From Amphiura filiformis (lineage: Eukaryota; Echinodermata; Ophiuroidea; Amphilepidida; Amphiuridae), in contig NW_027305496.1 in assembly GCF_039555335.1 (NCBI RefSeq), positions 372,001 to 436,000 of the forward strand: a DNA stretch of 64,000 bases. Reading direction: 5' to 3'. The translations under genes and the position numbers were made by a program. The notes below the pieces were generated by a model. It was given only the letters and a program-made list of their open reading frames with translations. It had not been told where the DNA came from and did not search any database. Positions within the stretch are counted from its first letter, which is position 1, and every line of letters begins with the position of its first letter. This document shows, one piece after another, positions 46,793-59,074 of this stretch.

Positions 46793-47330
46793 GCTTAAGC
46801 TGTATCTATCCACAATGACTTAACAGTTGGTACATGTTTCAATGGAGAATCAATATTTCGACCCCCATTTGGCACCCTGGTGGTGGGTTTTCCCCCGTCT
46901 GCCGCTCGATTGCAGATTAAGTAACCAAGTATTATGCTGAGCTGCCTCAGGGTCCAGACCTAAACACAACGACGATTCTGCAGATGCGTTTATTGTGAAA
47001 ATGGCGTCTGCAGTTACGAGATTACCGATGGATAATAAGACGCGAATTTGACGTTTTATTCTCGGATTTTATGAAACAAAATGTTATTTATGAAATGTTA
47101 AAAAACAATTGAATTAATATAAATCTAAAATAATTTAACAGAAATCCTTCAATAAAATCAGGTAGGCAAAATAAATATTTAACTTATTTAGCCGGCCGGC
47201 ACGCTGACCGGTAACGGTGTGTTTTGACTTTTGTTTATTTTTACTATGATGGTAAAAATATTTATGAGGTCTAGTAAAAAATATATAACATGTTCCATTG
47301 CGGGAAAATATTCAAAACTACTGGTCCCTC

Positions 47331-47400
47331 GGTGTTTGATGATTTGACTACTTCCTCCTCCACTGACGCGTCGGAAGTAGTCAAATCATCCAACACCTCG
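47331..47400. repeat. Hairpin, ~28-bp arms
   Basis: GATGATTTGACTACTTCC is mirrored by GGAAGTAGTCAAATCATCC around a 17-base loop containing GACGCGTC. Arms extend outward with partial pairing (CGGTGTTT/AACACCTCG). Confidence 0.85.
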
Positions 47401-48174
47401 TGAAAAAAAAAAAAAAAATGGCTATTTACAGGGCCGCACGTTTGTTTCATAGCCCCTCTTCAGAAGTATTCATTATATTCGGATTTGCTCTAGTAGCATT
47501 CGATGCAAAATTTGTTATTGTATGGGGTTCTTTTTTATGAGCCTTTTTAAAGCGCTTAAAATGGCCTGAAATGGGACTATAGCAATCTTTCCAGCTTTTT
47601 CTAATCTTTATTGCCATAAACTTTGCATGTAAAATGTAAAGGTCCATTAAAAAGAACTGTAGAAAATGCTAATTGAGCAAGTACATATGCAACGCACTAG
47701 TTTTCGAGAGGGGGCTATACAAATTATTTTTTATGTACTGAATGACCCTGGTATGTATGGTCTTTTCAAAAATAAAATATTTAACCATAGGTAGCCGAGC
47801 CATACTCTTTATAAAGGGAATGTTTGTATTGTATCCTGAAAATTAAAGAAATTAACCTCTGGAGGTTTCCATCAATTCTAGTCTACAGTTACATCTCGAA
47901 TTTGTCTAGTGGACCATATTTATTTAGAGTACCGTCGATAATGGGTACGGGGTATTGGCGTACCCAAGATTTTTCAGAGGGGGTGAGGAGGGGATAAAGT
48001 GAAGGAAAGGAGGAAAGGAAAAGTGACTTACATTGGGCTCAAACTTCAATCACGACAGCCAGCATCCCACAGGGAGGCAAGATGTTTGGGGGATGTTCTA
48101 AAAGGGGGTGGGTGAAAGATGTTCCGTAGGCGGAGGTATATAGTAGCTGCCACCAACCCGGCCACCAACTCCAG

Positions 48175-48218
48175 CCCGTCTTGGCTACGCAGCGTAGCCT
48201 ACGCTGCTAAGACGGGGA
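48175..48218. repeat. Hairpin CCCGTCTT...AAGACGGG
   Basis: CCCGTCTT-GGCTACGCAGCGTA pairs with TACGCTGC-TAAGACGGG. Short, imperfect and GC-rich relative to its surroundings. Confidence 0.75.
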
Positions 48219-50782
48219 AACGCCCTGGGTCTGGGGCTTAGGAAACACATAGAACATCGCCAAAAGTTAAGGACTTTTTTCATTCATAAGTAAGTTGAGC
48301 AAAATTTAATTCCTCCCATTAAAAAACAGGGCCCTGAATTTCACTCTCGGGTCAGCTCTCGGAGGTCCTGCCTGTTATGTTATTTACTTATAAGTAAAGC
48401 ATTTTTACTTTAGAGCAAACTGATTAAAATCACTAGTATTTGCTTCTTAAAGCAACGATTTTTATTGTAGCTAATTTTAACACTTATTCATCTTTCTTGC
48501 CTTTTGTGGTAATTTTAATTCTATATATAAACTCTAAAAGTAGTGTAAAAATTGAGGGCGCTATTTATATATGTTTTAAATTTAATTTAGCCAAATAATA
48601 TGAGCTATTCCTTTCATTTCATGATAAAATGTTTTAATGGCAGTATACAAGTACCTATCCATTGTAAATATGTAAAGATTAAGGTAAATTGCGCCATCAA
48701 TGTTCACATTTAGTTAATAATGACTACATGCATGAAACAAGATAAAGCACCGGTGTAACATTTGCTGATGAGGACGCCTCAATTTATTTTTCAAAATTCT
48801 GATTTTTATACGATTGTATAATGCACTTACTGAACTAAAATACCATGCAAAAACAATGCCCTAGGAGTTTTAATAAAATCTTGGGATCCCAAGTTTAAAT
48901 TCATTTCATTCAAATATTAGTCATAACAAATTGAGCGAATCGATCTCATTGACTGATTTATACACGAATTCACGATCTACTCCAGTTTTTGCGATTAAGG
49001 CTACATGCTCTTTTTGGTTGAAATATTTGACGGGAAATAATCCCGCCAAAACATTAAAGTAATCTTTTCCCACAACTAAATATCATAGTCAGGAAATTAA
49101 TGATGCATCTGGTAGCTTAGATCATAACTTTCATTATACTTAGTTGCAATTATCCCAGATAATTCTTGATTTGTTTTTACAGAGTCTTGAATTGTCGATG
49201 TTTTTGATCAAAAAACATCACTCGGTGTATTTTGAAACTCGAGGCATTAACTCTTCTCAAACTGGCCCCAAATCATAATTTATTATATGCACGTGTAGCA
49301 AACACCAATGGGAATAATTGGACGTTGTTTGCGGAGCCTAAATTTGGTTTGATTTTATTTCACAATAATTCTAAGGTGAGAATTTTGACCTGACATTTCC
49401 TTTTTGGATTTCCAATTTAAATTCATTGATATGTGATATTTTGAAAAAATAAAGAGTACGCTTACCTTTCTGCGACACTTCCCGATATCATTGAGCATCA
49501 GCTGATAGCCAACATTTTAGCTGAAAACAGTCCCTTCCTATAATTTTTGAACAAAATATGGTTCAAAGTGCGTACACTACGCGTATATACTGGCACACCG
49601 AGGTAATGAAGAGAGCTATTTAAGGTGGGGTATCTATTGTAAGCTATAAGGGTATAGGCCTATAGTATATCTTCCCGCAAGTGACAAGATGTGTCAAGCA
49701 GGTGCATACACAAGGGCGGTATATTCAAACGGTATTGTCATCATGCAGTTATTGTTAACTACATGTATGCACACAACACAGGGGCACTCACAATAGGCAA
49801 TTGAACCCTACTGGTAGCGCCGTGTTGTAGCTATTGAGGACGAACTAGTTAGTATCATATATCAAAAAGTATAAAAGCTATGATTTTAATACTTTTTCTC
49901 TGTTTCAAATACTTATTCTTTTCCAAATATCTGAATCTTCAACCCGGTACAAGCTTTAATAACGGGGGAACATACATTTTTATTAAAAGAAATCCTACCA
50001 TCTATCCAAACTCGCCGTGTTATTCCAATGCACATTTTACTTCACCGGGCAGCCATTTTTTGATCGTATTTTGAATATTGGCGTCATAAAACCGTCATAG
50101 GTACAAATTTAGTACTTTCTGTCAATCAATAATAGCTTATTCTCTACATGTCAATCTTTAAATAATTGGCATAGTCCTTATAATAACGGTACTCCGCCTT
50201 GATGAGTAAATGACAGCAAATAGCTGCAAACCAGTGAAAAATATCCCAAAACTCGATCAGTGGGGCTCCGTTCGTACATGTCAATAGAGTCATTATCGAT
50301 TGGATTAGTCGTCCGTAGCGGACAATTCGGTCGCTCATTGGATCAATATTATCAGGTGGTAATAAATTTGCATTGGACAATAGATTACTATATAATGGTT
50401 TAGTACTGCATATATCGGTTTAATCTTCAATAAGCGGGTTTATGGCTGGAAAGGTCACGGTGAATTCGCCGTGGACGTAAGTGCACTATGTCTGGATCAT
50501 TGAGTATCGATTGCGCATGTACACGGATGTATGTGGTCACTCCCCAGGTTTTGACATGAATTACAATTGACGTCGTGAATGACCCAGCGTTTTCATTTTA
50601 TTATTACAAAATTAATCGTCGTTTATCACAGTTCAATTCATCAAAATTAATTTGTATTAAATGAAAAACAAACAGACAAGTAAAGTCATATGTCTTTCTA
50701 TGACCTACCAAAATCTGATTTTCAATACACTAGAAACGTGTTGATATGTATATCTTTGAAAATCGCCGAATGTTAACCACAG

Positions 50783-50850
50783 TCACCGTGGCACGGTAGG
50801 CATCGTTAGCATTCATAGTGCCTTGGTGGCAGTGGTTCGAACCCTGGTGA
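50783..50850 (+). pseudogene. tRNA-like sequence, possible SINE head
   Basis: Contains an A-box-like TGGCACGGTAGGC and a perfect B-box GGTTCGAACCC about 40 bases later. The cloverleaf does not close. Likely a tRNA-derived relic. Confidence 0.4.
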
Positions 50851-51139
50851 AAATGTTAGTATTTTTTATTCTTTTTACTAATGCGCTGTGCCGTTTTTCA
50901 AACACGCCCCTGAATGAAATTGATGGGCAAGTACCCTTAAAACAAAACATTACCTTGTTTTGCCAAATTAATGAAACATAGCTGGAGTTGGGAATAGACG
51001 CCTGAATGAAATTGTGATGTTCTGCATTAGTTTGGATCAAAATTTAAAAAAGTATATCTGATAGTGAAAACTAAAATTTTCATCACATAAAAGTATGTTA
51101 TAAGAGCCAAGATAAATGCAGTAATAAATAGAAATAAGA

Positions 51140-51212
51140 AGGCACCGCCCGGATTCGAACCAGGGATCTCCTGTTTACTAGACAGGCGCTTTAACCGCTA
51201 AGCCACGGCGCC
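51140..51212 (-). tRNA. tRNA-Thr (anticodon AGT)
   Basis: On the minus strand a complete 73-base cloverleaf. The acceptor stem GGCGCCG/CGGTGCC has one G-U pair, and the discriminator base is T. D-stem GCTT/AAGC; anticodon stem CCTGT/ACAGG with loop CTAGTAA; T-stem CCTGG/CCGGG with loop TTCGAAT. A and B boxes are intact and there is no intron. It matches the usual animal tRNA-Thr(AGT) closely. AGT, read as IGU after deamination, decodes ACU/ACC/ACA. No obvious T-run terminator lies immediately downstream (lower coordinates); the nearest bases on the minus strand are CTTATTTC. Confidence 0.95.
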
Positions 51213-51235
51213 GGATGTATACTCCGTGAATCAAC

Positions 51236-52046
51236 ACAGATGTCATACTGCAGTTGCTGTCCGTTTTCCTATACCCAATACACAGTGCTCTTTCCCATTG
51301 ACGCGTGACCTCTACAAATAGCCCTACGTTAAAAGTATGGGGATATGACTAGTTAACGTCGCTGTGTGAAAAATAACCGGCCAATATTAAAAGTACTCTT
51401 CTAAAGTTCTAGAAAATATAGTTTTTAACATGTCCTAAATTTTTAGCTAATTTAGATGTTTGGAAATATTCGTACTTTGGTGTTTTAGTTAATGTTATAG
51501 GTAATAGTACATTGCCTAGTTAACGTCGCTGTGTGAAAAATAACCGGCCAATATTAAAAGTACTCTTCTAAAATTCTAGACAATATTGTTTTGTAACATG
51601 TCCTAAATTTTTAGCTAATTTAGATGTTTGGAAATATTCGTACTTTGGTGTTTTAGGAAGGATATGTAAACGACAGATAACACCAAAAATATGAAGAAAT
51701 TATTTCCAAACCGTGTTAAGTCTGCAAACCACCATGTTTCTCATTTTCAAGAACGCTGGTTAACAATAAACACGTATTTGTCTCATTTCGTAAACAAAGC
51801 CCACACACAATTGTTCTCTAGCGCTCGCTTTATAATCGTTCACCCAACTGAAAGGATAATCCCAGCGCATTGCTCCATTGTACGTGTAAAAGCAGAAACA
51901 TAGGATGTGTGTATTTAACCAGAGAAGATATGATTTAATCAGTTGAGCTGTTTTCAATGAGTGTTATCTTGGTTTATAGCTTTTAATGGGGTTTGAGTCC
52001 TGCAAAGGTCGAATTAAATTCTACTGTAGACATGACTGCATCATGT
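51236..52046 (-). repeat. Dispersed repeat family R1, copy 3, with internal duplication
   Basis: Inverse orientation: starts near TCATACTGCAGTTGCTGTCC and ends ACATGACTGCATCATG. About 175 bases (TTAACGTCGCTGTGTGAAAA through TTCGTACTTTGGTG) occur twice in tandem, at 51353 and 51519. The frame at 51691-51903 is repeat-derived. Confidence 0.85.
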
Positions 52047-52148
52047 ATAGTAAACGCCTTTAAGAAGGTATGCACTTGTTTGAGTGATAATAGTCAGAGA
52101 CAAGGTTCATTATTGATTATGTGGTACAACAGCTGATGGGTTCGAATC

Positions 52149-52610
52149 TTGGTAGAATCTTTAATTCTTATCCATTTCTTTTTCGGACATTTTCAGAGAA
52201 TTAAAAGCAATAACTGGGTAAACAACGTGGCATCTAGTTTCGTGCACTTCCAAATATGCGATGCAAATATTCTTTTTCTTCTTTTAGATACTGTGCACCA
52301 TTCCTTGTGGAACAGGACGCATAGGATTGTGTTGTACTGGTGTGTTGGTGTTGGTGGTGGTTGTGGTGTTGTTGGTGGTGGTGGTGGGGGGAAGGTGACA
52401 TTCGAGGCAGAGCAAAATTGTACGAAAATGGTAAAAAAGCCCTTCAAATATACAATATCATGGCAGCCAACATCCCATAAGGGACTTCTTGACTTCTTGC
52501 TGCTGTTATTTTGTTGCAACAGCCTTTTGTCCTGCATTTTTTCCTTATTGTTGCAGACGCTGTGGCAAAAAGCCGCTGCGTCTGTCGCTGCAAAAAACGT
52601 CGATATATAG
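52149..52610 (+). other. Open frame, 153 codons, probably not a gene as read
   Basis: The frame spans a (GGT)n-like low-complexity block and two good-looking acceptors (CTTCTTTTAG ending 52287; TTATTGTTGCAG ending 52556). In another frame, the sequence after 52287 reads CTIPCGTGRIGLCC. This weakly resembles the C-x-x-x-C-G-x-G core of a thrombospondin type 1 repeat. After the second acceptor one frame gives AVAKSRCVCRCKKRRYID then stop, a basic Cys-rich tail. These may be exons of an unrecognised gene. Evidence is thin. Confidence 0.2.
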
Positions 52611-52860
52611 ACTAGTAAATAAAATGTACGTTTGACCTAGAAAAAATTGGAACGTCAATGCTTTTGTTGGTGTTGTAAGCATTTCTAAAAGACCTCCAAA
52701 CAGAGCCAAAAAGAAGAAAAAAAAAAGAAGAGAAGAAATGCTTATTTGCATGAAACAAAATGTTCGGATTTTGATACAAATGGCTCTCAAATTCTTCCGC
52801 TTAGAACCACATGTTAAACATAGTTTGCTATATATTTCAGGTGTTTTTTTTTGGCATACT

Positions 52861-53112
52861 TAAGGGATGGGGTATGAGCCTTTGGACAGTATTTATTGTG
52901 GGACATTAGAGCACATCAGACATATCGAATTGCATTCTGAATACGAAGAATGTCCTGGTGATATCAAATAATTAAGATTTTTTGACCTTTTGAAATTTTG
53001 ACCTTTCGTATTGAAGATATGGATTTCCCCCAAAACACCAAAAAAAAAGGTCTTTTTGGGAAAAAGTCCATATTTTCAATATGAAAGGTCAAAATTTTCA
53101 ATAGATTGATAC
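52861..53112 (+). mobile_element. Palindromic MITE, partial copy
   Basis: Starts TAAGGGATGGGGTATGAGCC, continues GAGCACATCAGACATATCGA, and reaches the family's centre (GACCTTTCGTATTGAAGATA facing ATTTTCAATATGAAAGGTC). The right arm is missing. Same family as 13155, 14270 and 21931. Confidence 0.75.
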
Positions 53113-53869
53113 AAGTCTATGGCTGTCCCAAAATCAGTTCCAGACCCGGTTTCCAGACGCAATTTTGTATGTTGTTACATACAATTCAAAGTAATTTTAT
53201 CATCAAGTGACCCACATAAAGGAATACGACACCTATCGTGAGCCAATCTGCATTCTGTTGCCTGCAAAAAGCCGACGATCAGGTAAGAATTCTAAAAGCA
53301 GCGTGACTATAATATTCACGTTAATTTCATTATAAGCTTAAAACGTCAAATTGCAGTCATAAAATATATAATATTAGTAAATCACCAAAGCAAAGGTATG
53401 TGGAACTGCAATAACTATAACAAACTATGTGCTCAAAGAGTTGTCTTTGGCATGTCGGTTTCTTGAAATATCACCAAAAATATCAAATGTGGGAAAAACG
53501 CCCCAAAATTTAAAACAAACACGAATCTTCCAAAATAAATAGATATTCGCACTCGGCGGCCCAGTGACTATCTGCCGCTGTGTTTGGGGTAACTCGTTGC
53601 TTCCCCTCTCCAGATACCTGTACTTCAAGTTCGCCCATACCCCACGCCTTAAGCTGATTTATATATTTTGTTTCTAACCACTTGATACTGCACATAAGCA
53701 TATTATTCTTTGATCATTGAATGTGCTTCTTTCTAGTGATTTTGGTTGGTTGGTTTTTGATTTAGACTTTTGGGGAATACATTTTGATTCGGGTGCTATG
53801 GTCAGCACAACTTGTTTCACGTTTACCTTGATTACCTTGAACTTTATGGCTCAAAAATCACAATACAAT

Positions 53870-54097
53870 AACACAATATAACTAATTTGGGTACAAAAGA
53901 TTCGCTTCGTGGTTTCAACCCACGTTTATATCAAGTGTATTTATTATGAAGTATATATATAATATACATGCATACCGTATTATAGTTTCTTAATCAAGTT
54001 GCGTGTGTGAGTGAGTGTGACGGCCATTTTCTTCCAGATTTAGCTGTTTGAAGGCGGCGGTAACTGATATCCGTGATAGGCTATGCCCGGGTAGCAG
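53870..54097 (+). promoter_or_regulatory. Candidate promoter / 5' UTR exon of the second MS4A-like gene
   Basis: Similar to 34605-34735 upstream of gene 1 (ATTTGGGTACAA, CTTCGTGGTT, CCCACGTTT, GCGTGTG-GAGTG). A donor-like GCAG|GTAGGT sits at 54097/54098. If used, intron 1 of gene 2 would span 6.4 kb to 60529 and hold the LINE. Order relative to the duplicated block (54126-55275) is reversed compared with gene 1, so a rearrangement is needed. Tentative. Confidence 0.3.
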
Positions 54098-54125
54098 GTA
54101 GGTCCTATAATGTATTTCTTATTTC

Positions 54126-55275
54126 CTATATTATAAATATAAACTTAATACTCCGCATGATGCAGTCATGTCTACAGTAGAATTCACCACGAACTTTGCA
54201 GGACTTAAACCCCATTAAAAGCTATTAAACCAAGATAACACTCATTGAAAACAGCTCAACTGATTAAATCATATCTTCTCTGGTTGTGCACATGTGTCTG
54301 TTTTTTGTTAACCATCATTCTTGAAAATGAGCAACATAATGATTGTTGACTTTAACACGGTTTGAAATAATTTCTTCATACTTTTGGGTGTTATCTGTCG
54401 TTTATAATCCTTCCTAAAACACCAAAGTACGCATATTTCCAAACATCTAAATTAGCTAAAAATTTAGGACATGTTAAAACTATATTTTCTAGAATTTTAG
54501 AAGAGTACTTTTAATATTGGCCGGTTATTTTTCACACAGCGACGTTAACTAGGCAAATCCCCATACTTCTAACGTACGCTATTTGTAGAGGTCATGCGTC
54601 AATGGTAAGAGCACATGTGTATTGTGTATAGGAAAACGGACAGTAACTGCAGTATGGTTGGTGAGCGACGGGCGATTGGTATTTCACCGATCGCAAGAAA
54701 AGGAGTCCCATCTGATTGGCTAGAAATCGATCGCCAGATCGCTCAGTACAAACTCAAAATGGAGAGATGTATTCAATTCGATTGAAATCAATATTCTATT
54801 ATTGGCGCAGATAAAGAAAGTGGTATAGTGTGTTGATATAGTACATTGTATAGACTTGTGCTTTAATATTTTGTACAGGTGTTCCTTTATATAATTGTAA
54901 TTCTCAAACATAATATATCACAATTTTGACGAACGATTTCAAAATCGTTACGGATAAAATGCAGTAAAATATATCCACAGCAAACAGCAATCCCCGCTGA
55001 TTAGTGTATTGCGTTTCCAGTTAGTGTATTGGAAACAAAACCTGGGGTTTACCTGACAAAAATCGAATTATCTTGTAATGGTAATATCATATGGGGTACT
55101 TGATCATGCGCAAATCGTAAAAACATAGAATAGAAACTCTGTTGCAGGCTATGTGGTATCTCATATCGTGTGCATATGGTATGCTTAGCCTGAGTCGCTC
55201 GGCCTATCTCGAACAAAATAGCCATGCGTAGCTGTTGAAAAACGAGAGGATTCGCCGTACTATCACGGCAATTGT
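54126..55275 (+). repeat. Duplicated block, filled-site copy of 33615-34276
   Basis: Same order and orientation as the block upstream of gene 1. Differs mainly by the 502-base R1 insertion at 54156-54657 and small indels. Homology ends near TATCACGGCAAT. Confidence 0.85.
54156..54657 (+). mobile_element. R1 element copy 4 with precise boundaries
   Basis: The empty counterpart (33641-33650) reads TACTTCG|TTG, and this copy reads TACTCCG|CATGATGCAG...CAGTATGG|TTG. The R1 unit is thus a discrete mobile element of about 502 bases here. Its ends show short imperfect inverted similarity. No clear target duplication beyond one or two bases. Confidence 0.85.
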
Positions 55276-55777
55276 TGACACGAAGATATAGAGATGATGA
55301 CGTTGTGCCCCATCAAAAAATTTTGCATTAGAAGAAGTAGAAGAAGAAAACTAATTTTATATGCAATCAATCAATCAATCAGATTTCAATCAGATTTATT
55401 TTATTTCCATCAAAAATTACAACAAAATAATTATAAAAAGTACAACACGATGGAGGAGGTACAACGATAAGCGAAGCCTGTAAATGCTGCACCCCCTGTA
55501 TAATTAAATCACACAAATTAAAACAGAACAAAAACAAAACGAGGATCTGTAGCCAAAAAATTTAAATACAAATATAATGAATCAATCAATTTAAATATAA
55601 TATTGTACTATAATCATGAGTATTTAACATTAACATATAGCAAATTACAAACACTGATATAAAGCATAAAAGCAATGATAAACAACTTTGAGATGACATA
55701 TTAAGTGGAGGCAATGATTTAATAGAATGATTAACAGAAATATCACACTATAATAATGAAGCAAAACATGCTTGGAT

Positions 55778-56070
55778 CTACTTGTCATTCAGTAAGGCAT
55801 GTACTCCTCTCTTAAAGAGAGAAATGTTGGTAGCCTGTCTAATCTCATAAGGTATTTGATTCCAAATTTTTGGACCATTTGAGACAACAGTACTTGTTTT
55901 GTGCAGTTGGTAATTATGCTTATTTCTAGTATTATAACTGTGAATATCCTTAAGACTCTTAAACATAGCATCAAATGATTTTGGTAACATACCTTGGGTA
56001 TACTTATACATAAAAATAGACAACTCTTTCTTGTACATATCAAATATATCAAGAACATTGTATTTATCAA
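55778..56070 (-). pseudogene. LINE C-terminal region
   Basis: Two overlapping frames share this stretch. The true one reads MYKKELSIFMYKYTQGMLP and HSYNTRNKHNYQLHK, the conserved C-terminal region of Jockey/CR1-type RT proteins (HSYNTR-N motif), and stops at 55778. Separated from the RT by a frameshift between 56070 and 56100. Confidence 0.85.
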
Positions 56071-56088
56071 AAAGTGGTCTTGAATGGC

Positions 56089-57243
56089 TTAAATACGGAC
56101 TATGAGATTTATTCTTAAAGCTCTTTTTTGTAGCTTAACTAATTTGTTCAGATATGCCTTGTTTGCATTTCCCCAAAGTAAAATACCGTAATTAAAATAG
56201 GGTACAACTAGTGAACAGTAAAGGTTATACAAAGTTTGTTCGGGTAAATAATGCTTCACCTTGTTCAAAACGCCAATATTTCGAGAAGACACATTACAAA
56301 TATTAACAATCTGTTTCTTCCAAGAAAGATTTTCATCAATAGTTAGACCCAGGAATTTGGCTTCTTTAACACGAGCCAGTTTACAACCATCTAAAGATAT
56401 TACATTATTATTGTCATTGATTTCCTTGGTTTTGGACACAATACCTAAAAACATGAGATTTGTCTTTTTTGCATTGAGTGAAAGTTTGCTAGCTTTGAAC
56501 CAGTTAATTACCTCCCTCAGCTCATTATTAATTACATTACAGAGTTCATTAATATTTTCATGTAAGTAGAAAACAGTGGTATCATCAGCGAATAAAATGA
56601 ATGATAGTAATTCAGATGTGTGAGCGATGTCATTCATATAGATGATGAAAAGCAGAGGACCCAATATTGATCCTTGTGGAACGCCACATAAAATCGGTTC
56701 ATAAGATGAGACTTCTGAATTGTATGACACATATTGTTTTCTTTCAGAAAGATAAGATGTTACTCCTCTAAAACCATAGTGTTCCAGTTTGCTTATCAAA
56801 ATATTATGATTTATGGTGTCAAATGCTTTTGACAGGTCCATAAAAATACCAGCTGTGTGTTTCTTTTCACTACTTGCATTTTCAATGTCAAATACAAAAT
56901 CCAAAACTGCCATATATGTGGAATGGTTGCTTCTAAAGCCATACTGCTTATCATACAAAACATTGAACTTATTTAAAAAATCAATACATCTATTATACAC
57001 AATCCGTTCAAGCAATTTAGAAAAACATGGTAACACTGAAACTGTTCTGTAGTTACCAAACATTTCAGGGTTGTCTTTTTTGTATATTGGAACTACCTTT
57101 GCCATCTTTAAATCATCTGGCACAACTCCTGTGTTTAAAGAGAGACTTAAAATCCTCTGCAGTGGATATGCAATTTCATTCGCAACTCTTTTAACAATAT
57201 CGGATCCTATACCATCGTGACCTGGACTTTTTCGACTACCCAA
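56089..57243 (-). pseudogene. LINE reverse transcriptase domain
   Basis: Reads KSPGHDGIGSDIVK, KMAKVVPIYKKD, NYRTVSVLPCFSKLLE and QYGFRSNHSTYMAV. Motif A is FMDLSKAFDTINH, motif B is GVPQGSILGPLLF and motif C is LFADDTT. All catalytic Asp are kept. Coding upstream of the first Met in the same frame extends to about 57310 and is part of the domain. The C-terminal end breaks near 56090, after QKRALRI. Confidence 0.9.
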
Positions 57244-57314
57244 AGTTGCAATAATTTTCAGAATTTCTTCTTCAGTGGTTGGTTTAAAGAAACATGTAGA
57301 ACTATTTGGATTTT

Positions 57315-58838
57315 TTAAAAAAAAAAAAAATCTTGACCAGTATGGCTTATACTTTGTGCTAGTTTGGGTCCAATATTTGAAAAATACTCATTGAACTTAT
57401 CAGCAATTATCTTAGGATTTGTTATTGTTTCCCCATTACTTACAAATTTTTGAGACATGTTACGCCTTTTACTTCTCAATATATTGTTGAGAATCTTCCA
57501 AGTATTTCTCATACTGTACCTTTCTCTTTCAAGCAATGAAGAAAAATAACGACGTTTTGCCAGTCGGAGTAAAGATGTTAGCTTACTACGATATGATTTA
57601 TATTCAGAAATGTTTTCCTCTGTTGGTTTTTTGATTGATTTCTTGTACAATATATTCTTTCTACGAATCGATTTTACTAACCCTTTAGTTATCCAAGGAC
57701 ATCTAGGGTCATGTTTCTTGGCCCTCTTGTTGGGTTTACATTTTGGAATACACTCATCATAAAGTAGCATAAATTTTTCAATGAACTTATTATATGACAT
57801 ATTTACATCATCAGATGAACAAATAAAATCCCAGTCTACGTTTTTCAGCTCATTTTGAAATTTTTGTACATTTCGCTCAGTTTTACACCGTATGTTAAAA
57901 TTACAGGTACCTTGAAGATTATCAATCTTTCTGTACAAATTTAAATTTGTAGATAGAAAGATTGGAAAGTGATCGGTTATATCTGTTACCATGATTCCAG
58001 ATGTTTGCCATGTATAGCAATTGGTAAAAATGTTATCAATAAGAGTAGCTGTTTTTGTGGTAATTCTTGTAGGCTTTGTAATACATGGATATAAGGAATA
58101 AGATGACATAGTATTTAGAAATTCAGCAGTAGGTACATGAAGATCTTCATTTAACAAATTAATGTTAAAATCACCCATCAAGTATACAAGTTTATTTTCA
58201 TTATTAATAATCGACAGAACTCCATCTATATACTTATTGAATTCATGTATCCCTTGATCAGGAGGTTTATATACAACACCAATAACAATGTTTTGCAATC
58301 CTATTCTTTCTATTTCTAGAAAGAGACTTTCAACATATTCAGGATGTTCAATACCATCCAAGTCATCACGGAGTTTATAATGTATGTTGTTCTTCATATA
58401 GAGGCAAACGCCACCACCGCCTTTATTCTTTCTGTTTGCAAATTCAAGATTATAACCGCTAACATTAAAATAATCATGTGGCTTTTCTTTTAACCATGTT
58501 TCCACCAATCCTATAACATGAAAGTCAATATCAATAGTACACATGTAATCTCTAAACGAATCAAAGTTCTTATCCAGACTCCTGATGTTAAAATTAAGGA
58601 GTGACAAATTTTCAGAAGATTCGTTAGTAACATCTCTTAACTTAGTATCAGTATAATAATTAGTGTGACTGTTAAATTGCCCTGTATTCATATCATCCTG
58701 GTATTTTGTTGGATCAATAGCCAAGTGTTCATATTTATCAACATTAAATTCACGTGGAGTATCATCAATATCAAAATACTTATACAATTCTAATAAGAAA
58801 TTTTCATCATCAATGAAGTGGTTAAATGGTAAATTCAT
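57315..58838 (-). pseudogene. LINE AP-type endonuclease domain
   Basis: Hallmarks in order: LLNFNIRSL, GLVETWL, NKGGGGVCLYMKN, VVYKPPDQG, MGDFNINLL, TLIDNIFTN and TDITDHFPIF (catalytic Asp-His). A basic linker follows (ITKGLVKSIRRKN) and then FNEYFSNIGPKLA, which precedes the RT. The frame stops in a poly-T run (14 A on the plus strand, 57317-57330). A change of one base there would restore continuity with the RT frame. Confidence 0.85.
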
Positions 58839-58852
58839 TGTATCATTGCATT

Positions 58853-59074
58853 TTACACAAAACCAATAATGATTGTCATTTTTTTGAATTCTTTTCTGCT
58901 CAGATTGCTACATGATTTATGCACAAAACATTTACAAGTGCTACATTTCAGTTTTCTGTGATTTTTCTTAACACGCTTTTGGCATACAGAACAAGGGCTA
59001 CATTCAGACATCAAAACACAAAAATATTTATATATAAAATTACAATTTAAGAAAAAAAAACAATTATTTTGCAC
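58853..59074 (-). pseudogene. LINE N-terminal PHD-like zinc finger
   Basis: The frame contains CSVCQKRVKK...KCSTCKCFVHKSC. This C-x2-C, C-x2-C, H-x2-C arrangement matches the PHD/treble-clef finger of CR1-group ORF proteins. The frame is thrown off in an A7 run near 58877-58884. In the next frame the sequence goes on NDNHYWFCVKCNDTMNLPF, giving the last Cys pair and joining straight to the endonuclease frame. So this is one ORF with a one-base indel. The start is taken as the frame's ATG, with only moderate trust. Confidence 0.8.

Larger units (their letters stand above)
46793..50782. other. No gene seen, about 4 kb
   Basis: Mostly unique AT-rich sequence. Two hairpins are notable (47331-47400 and 48175-48218). 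Short open frames (49880-50074, 50144-50380) have no recognisable domains and no convincing splice borders. Confidence 0.4.
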
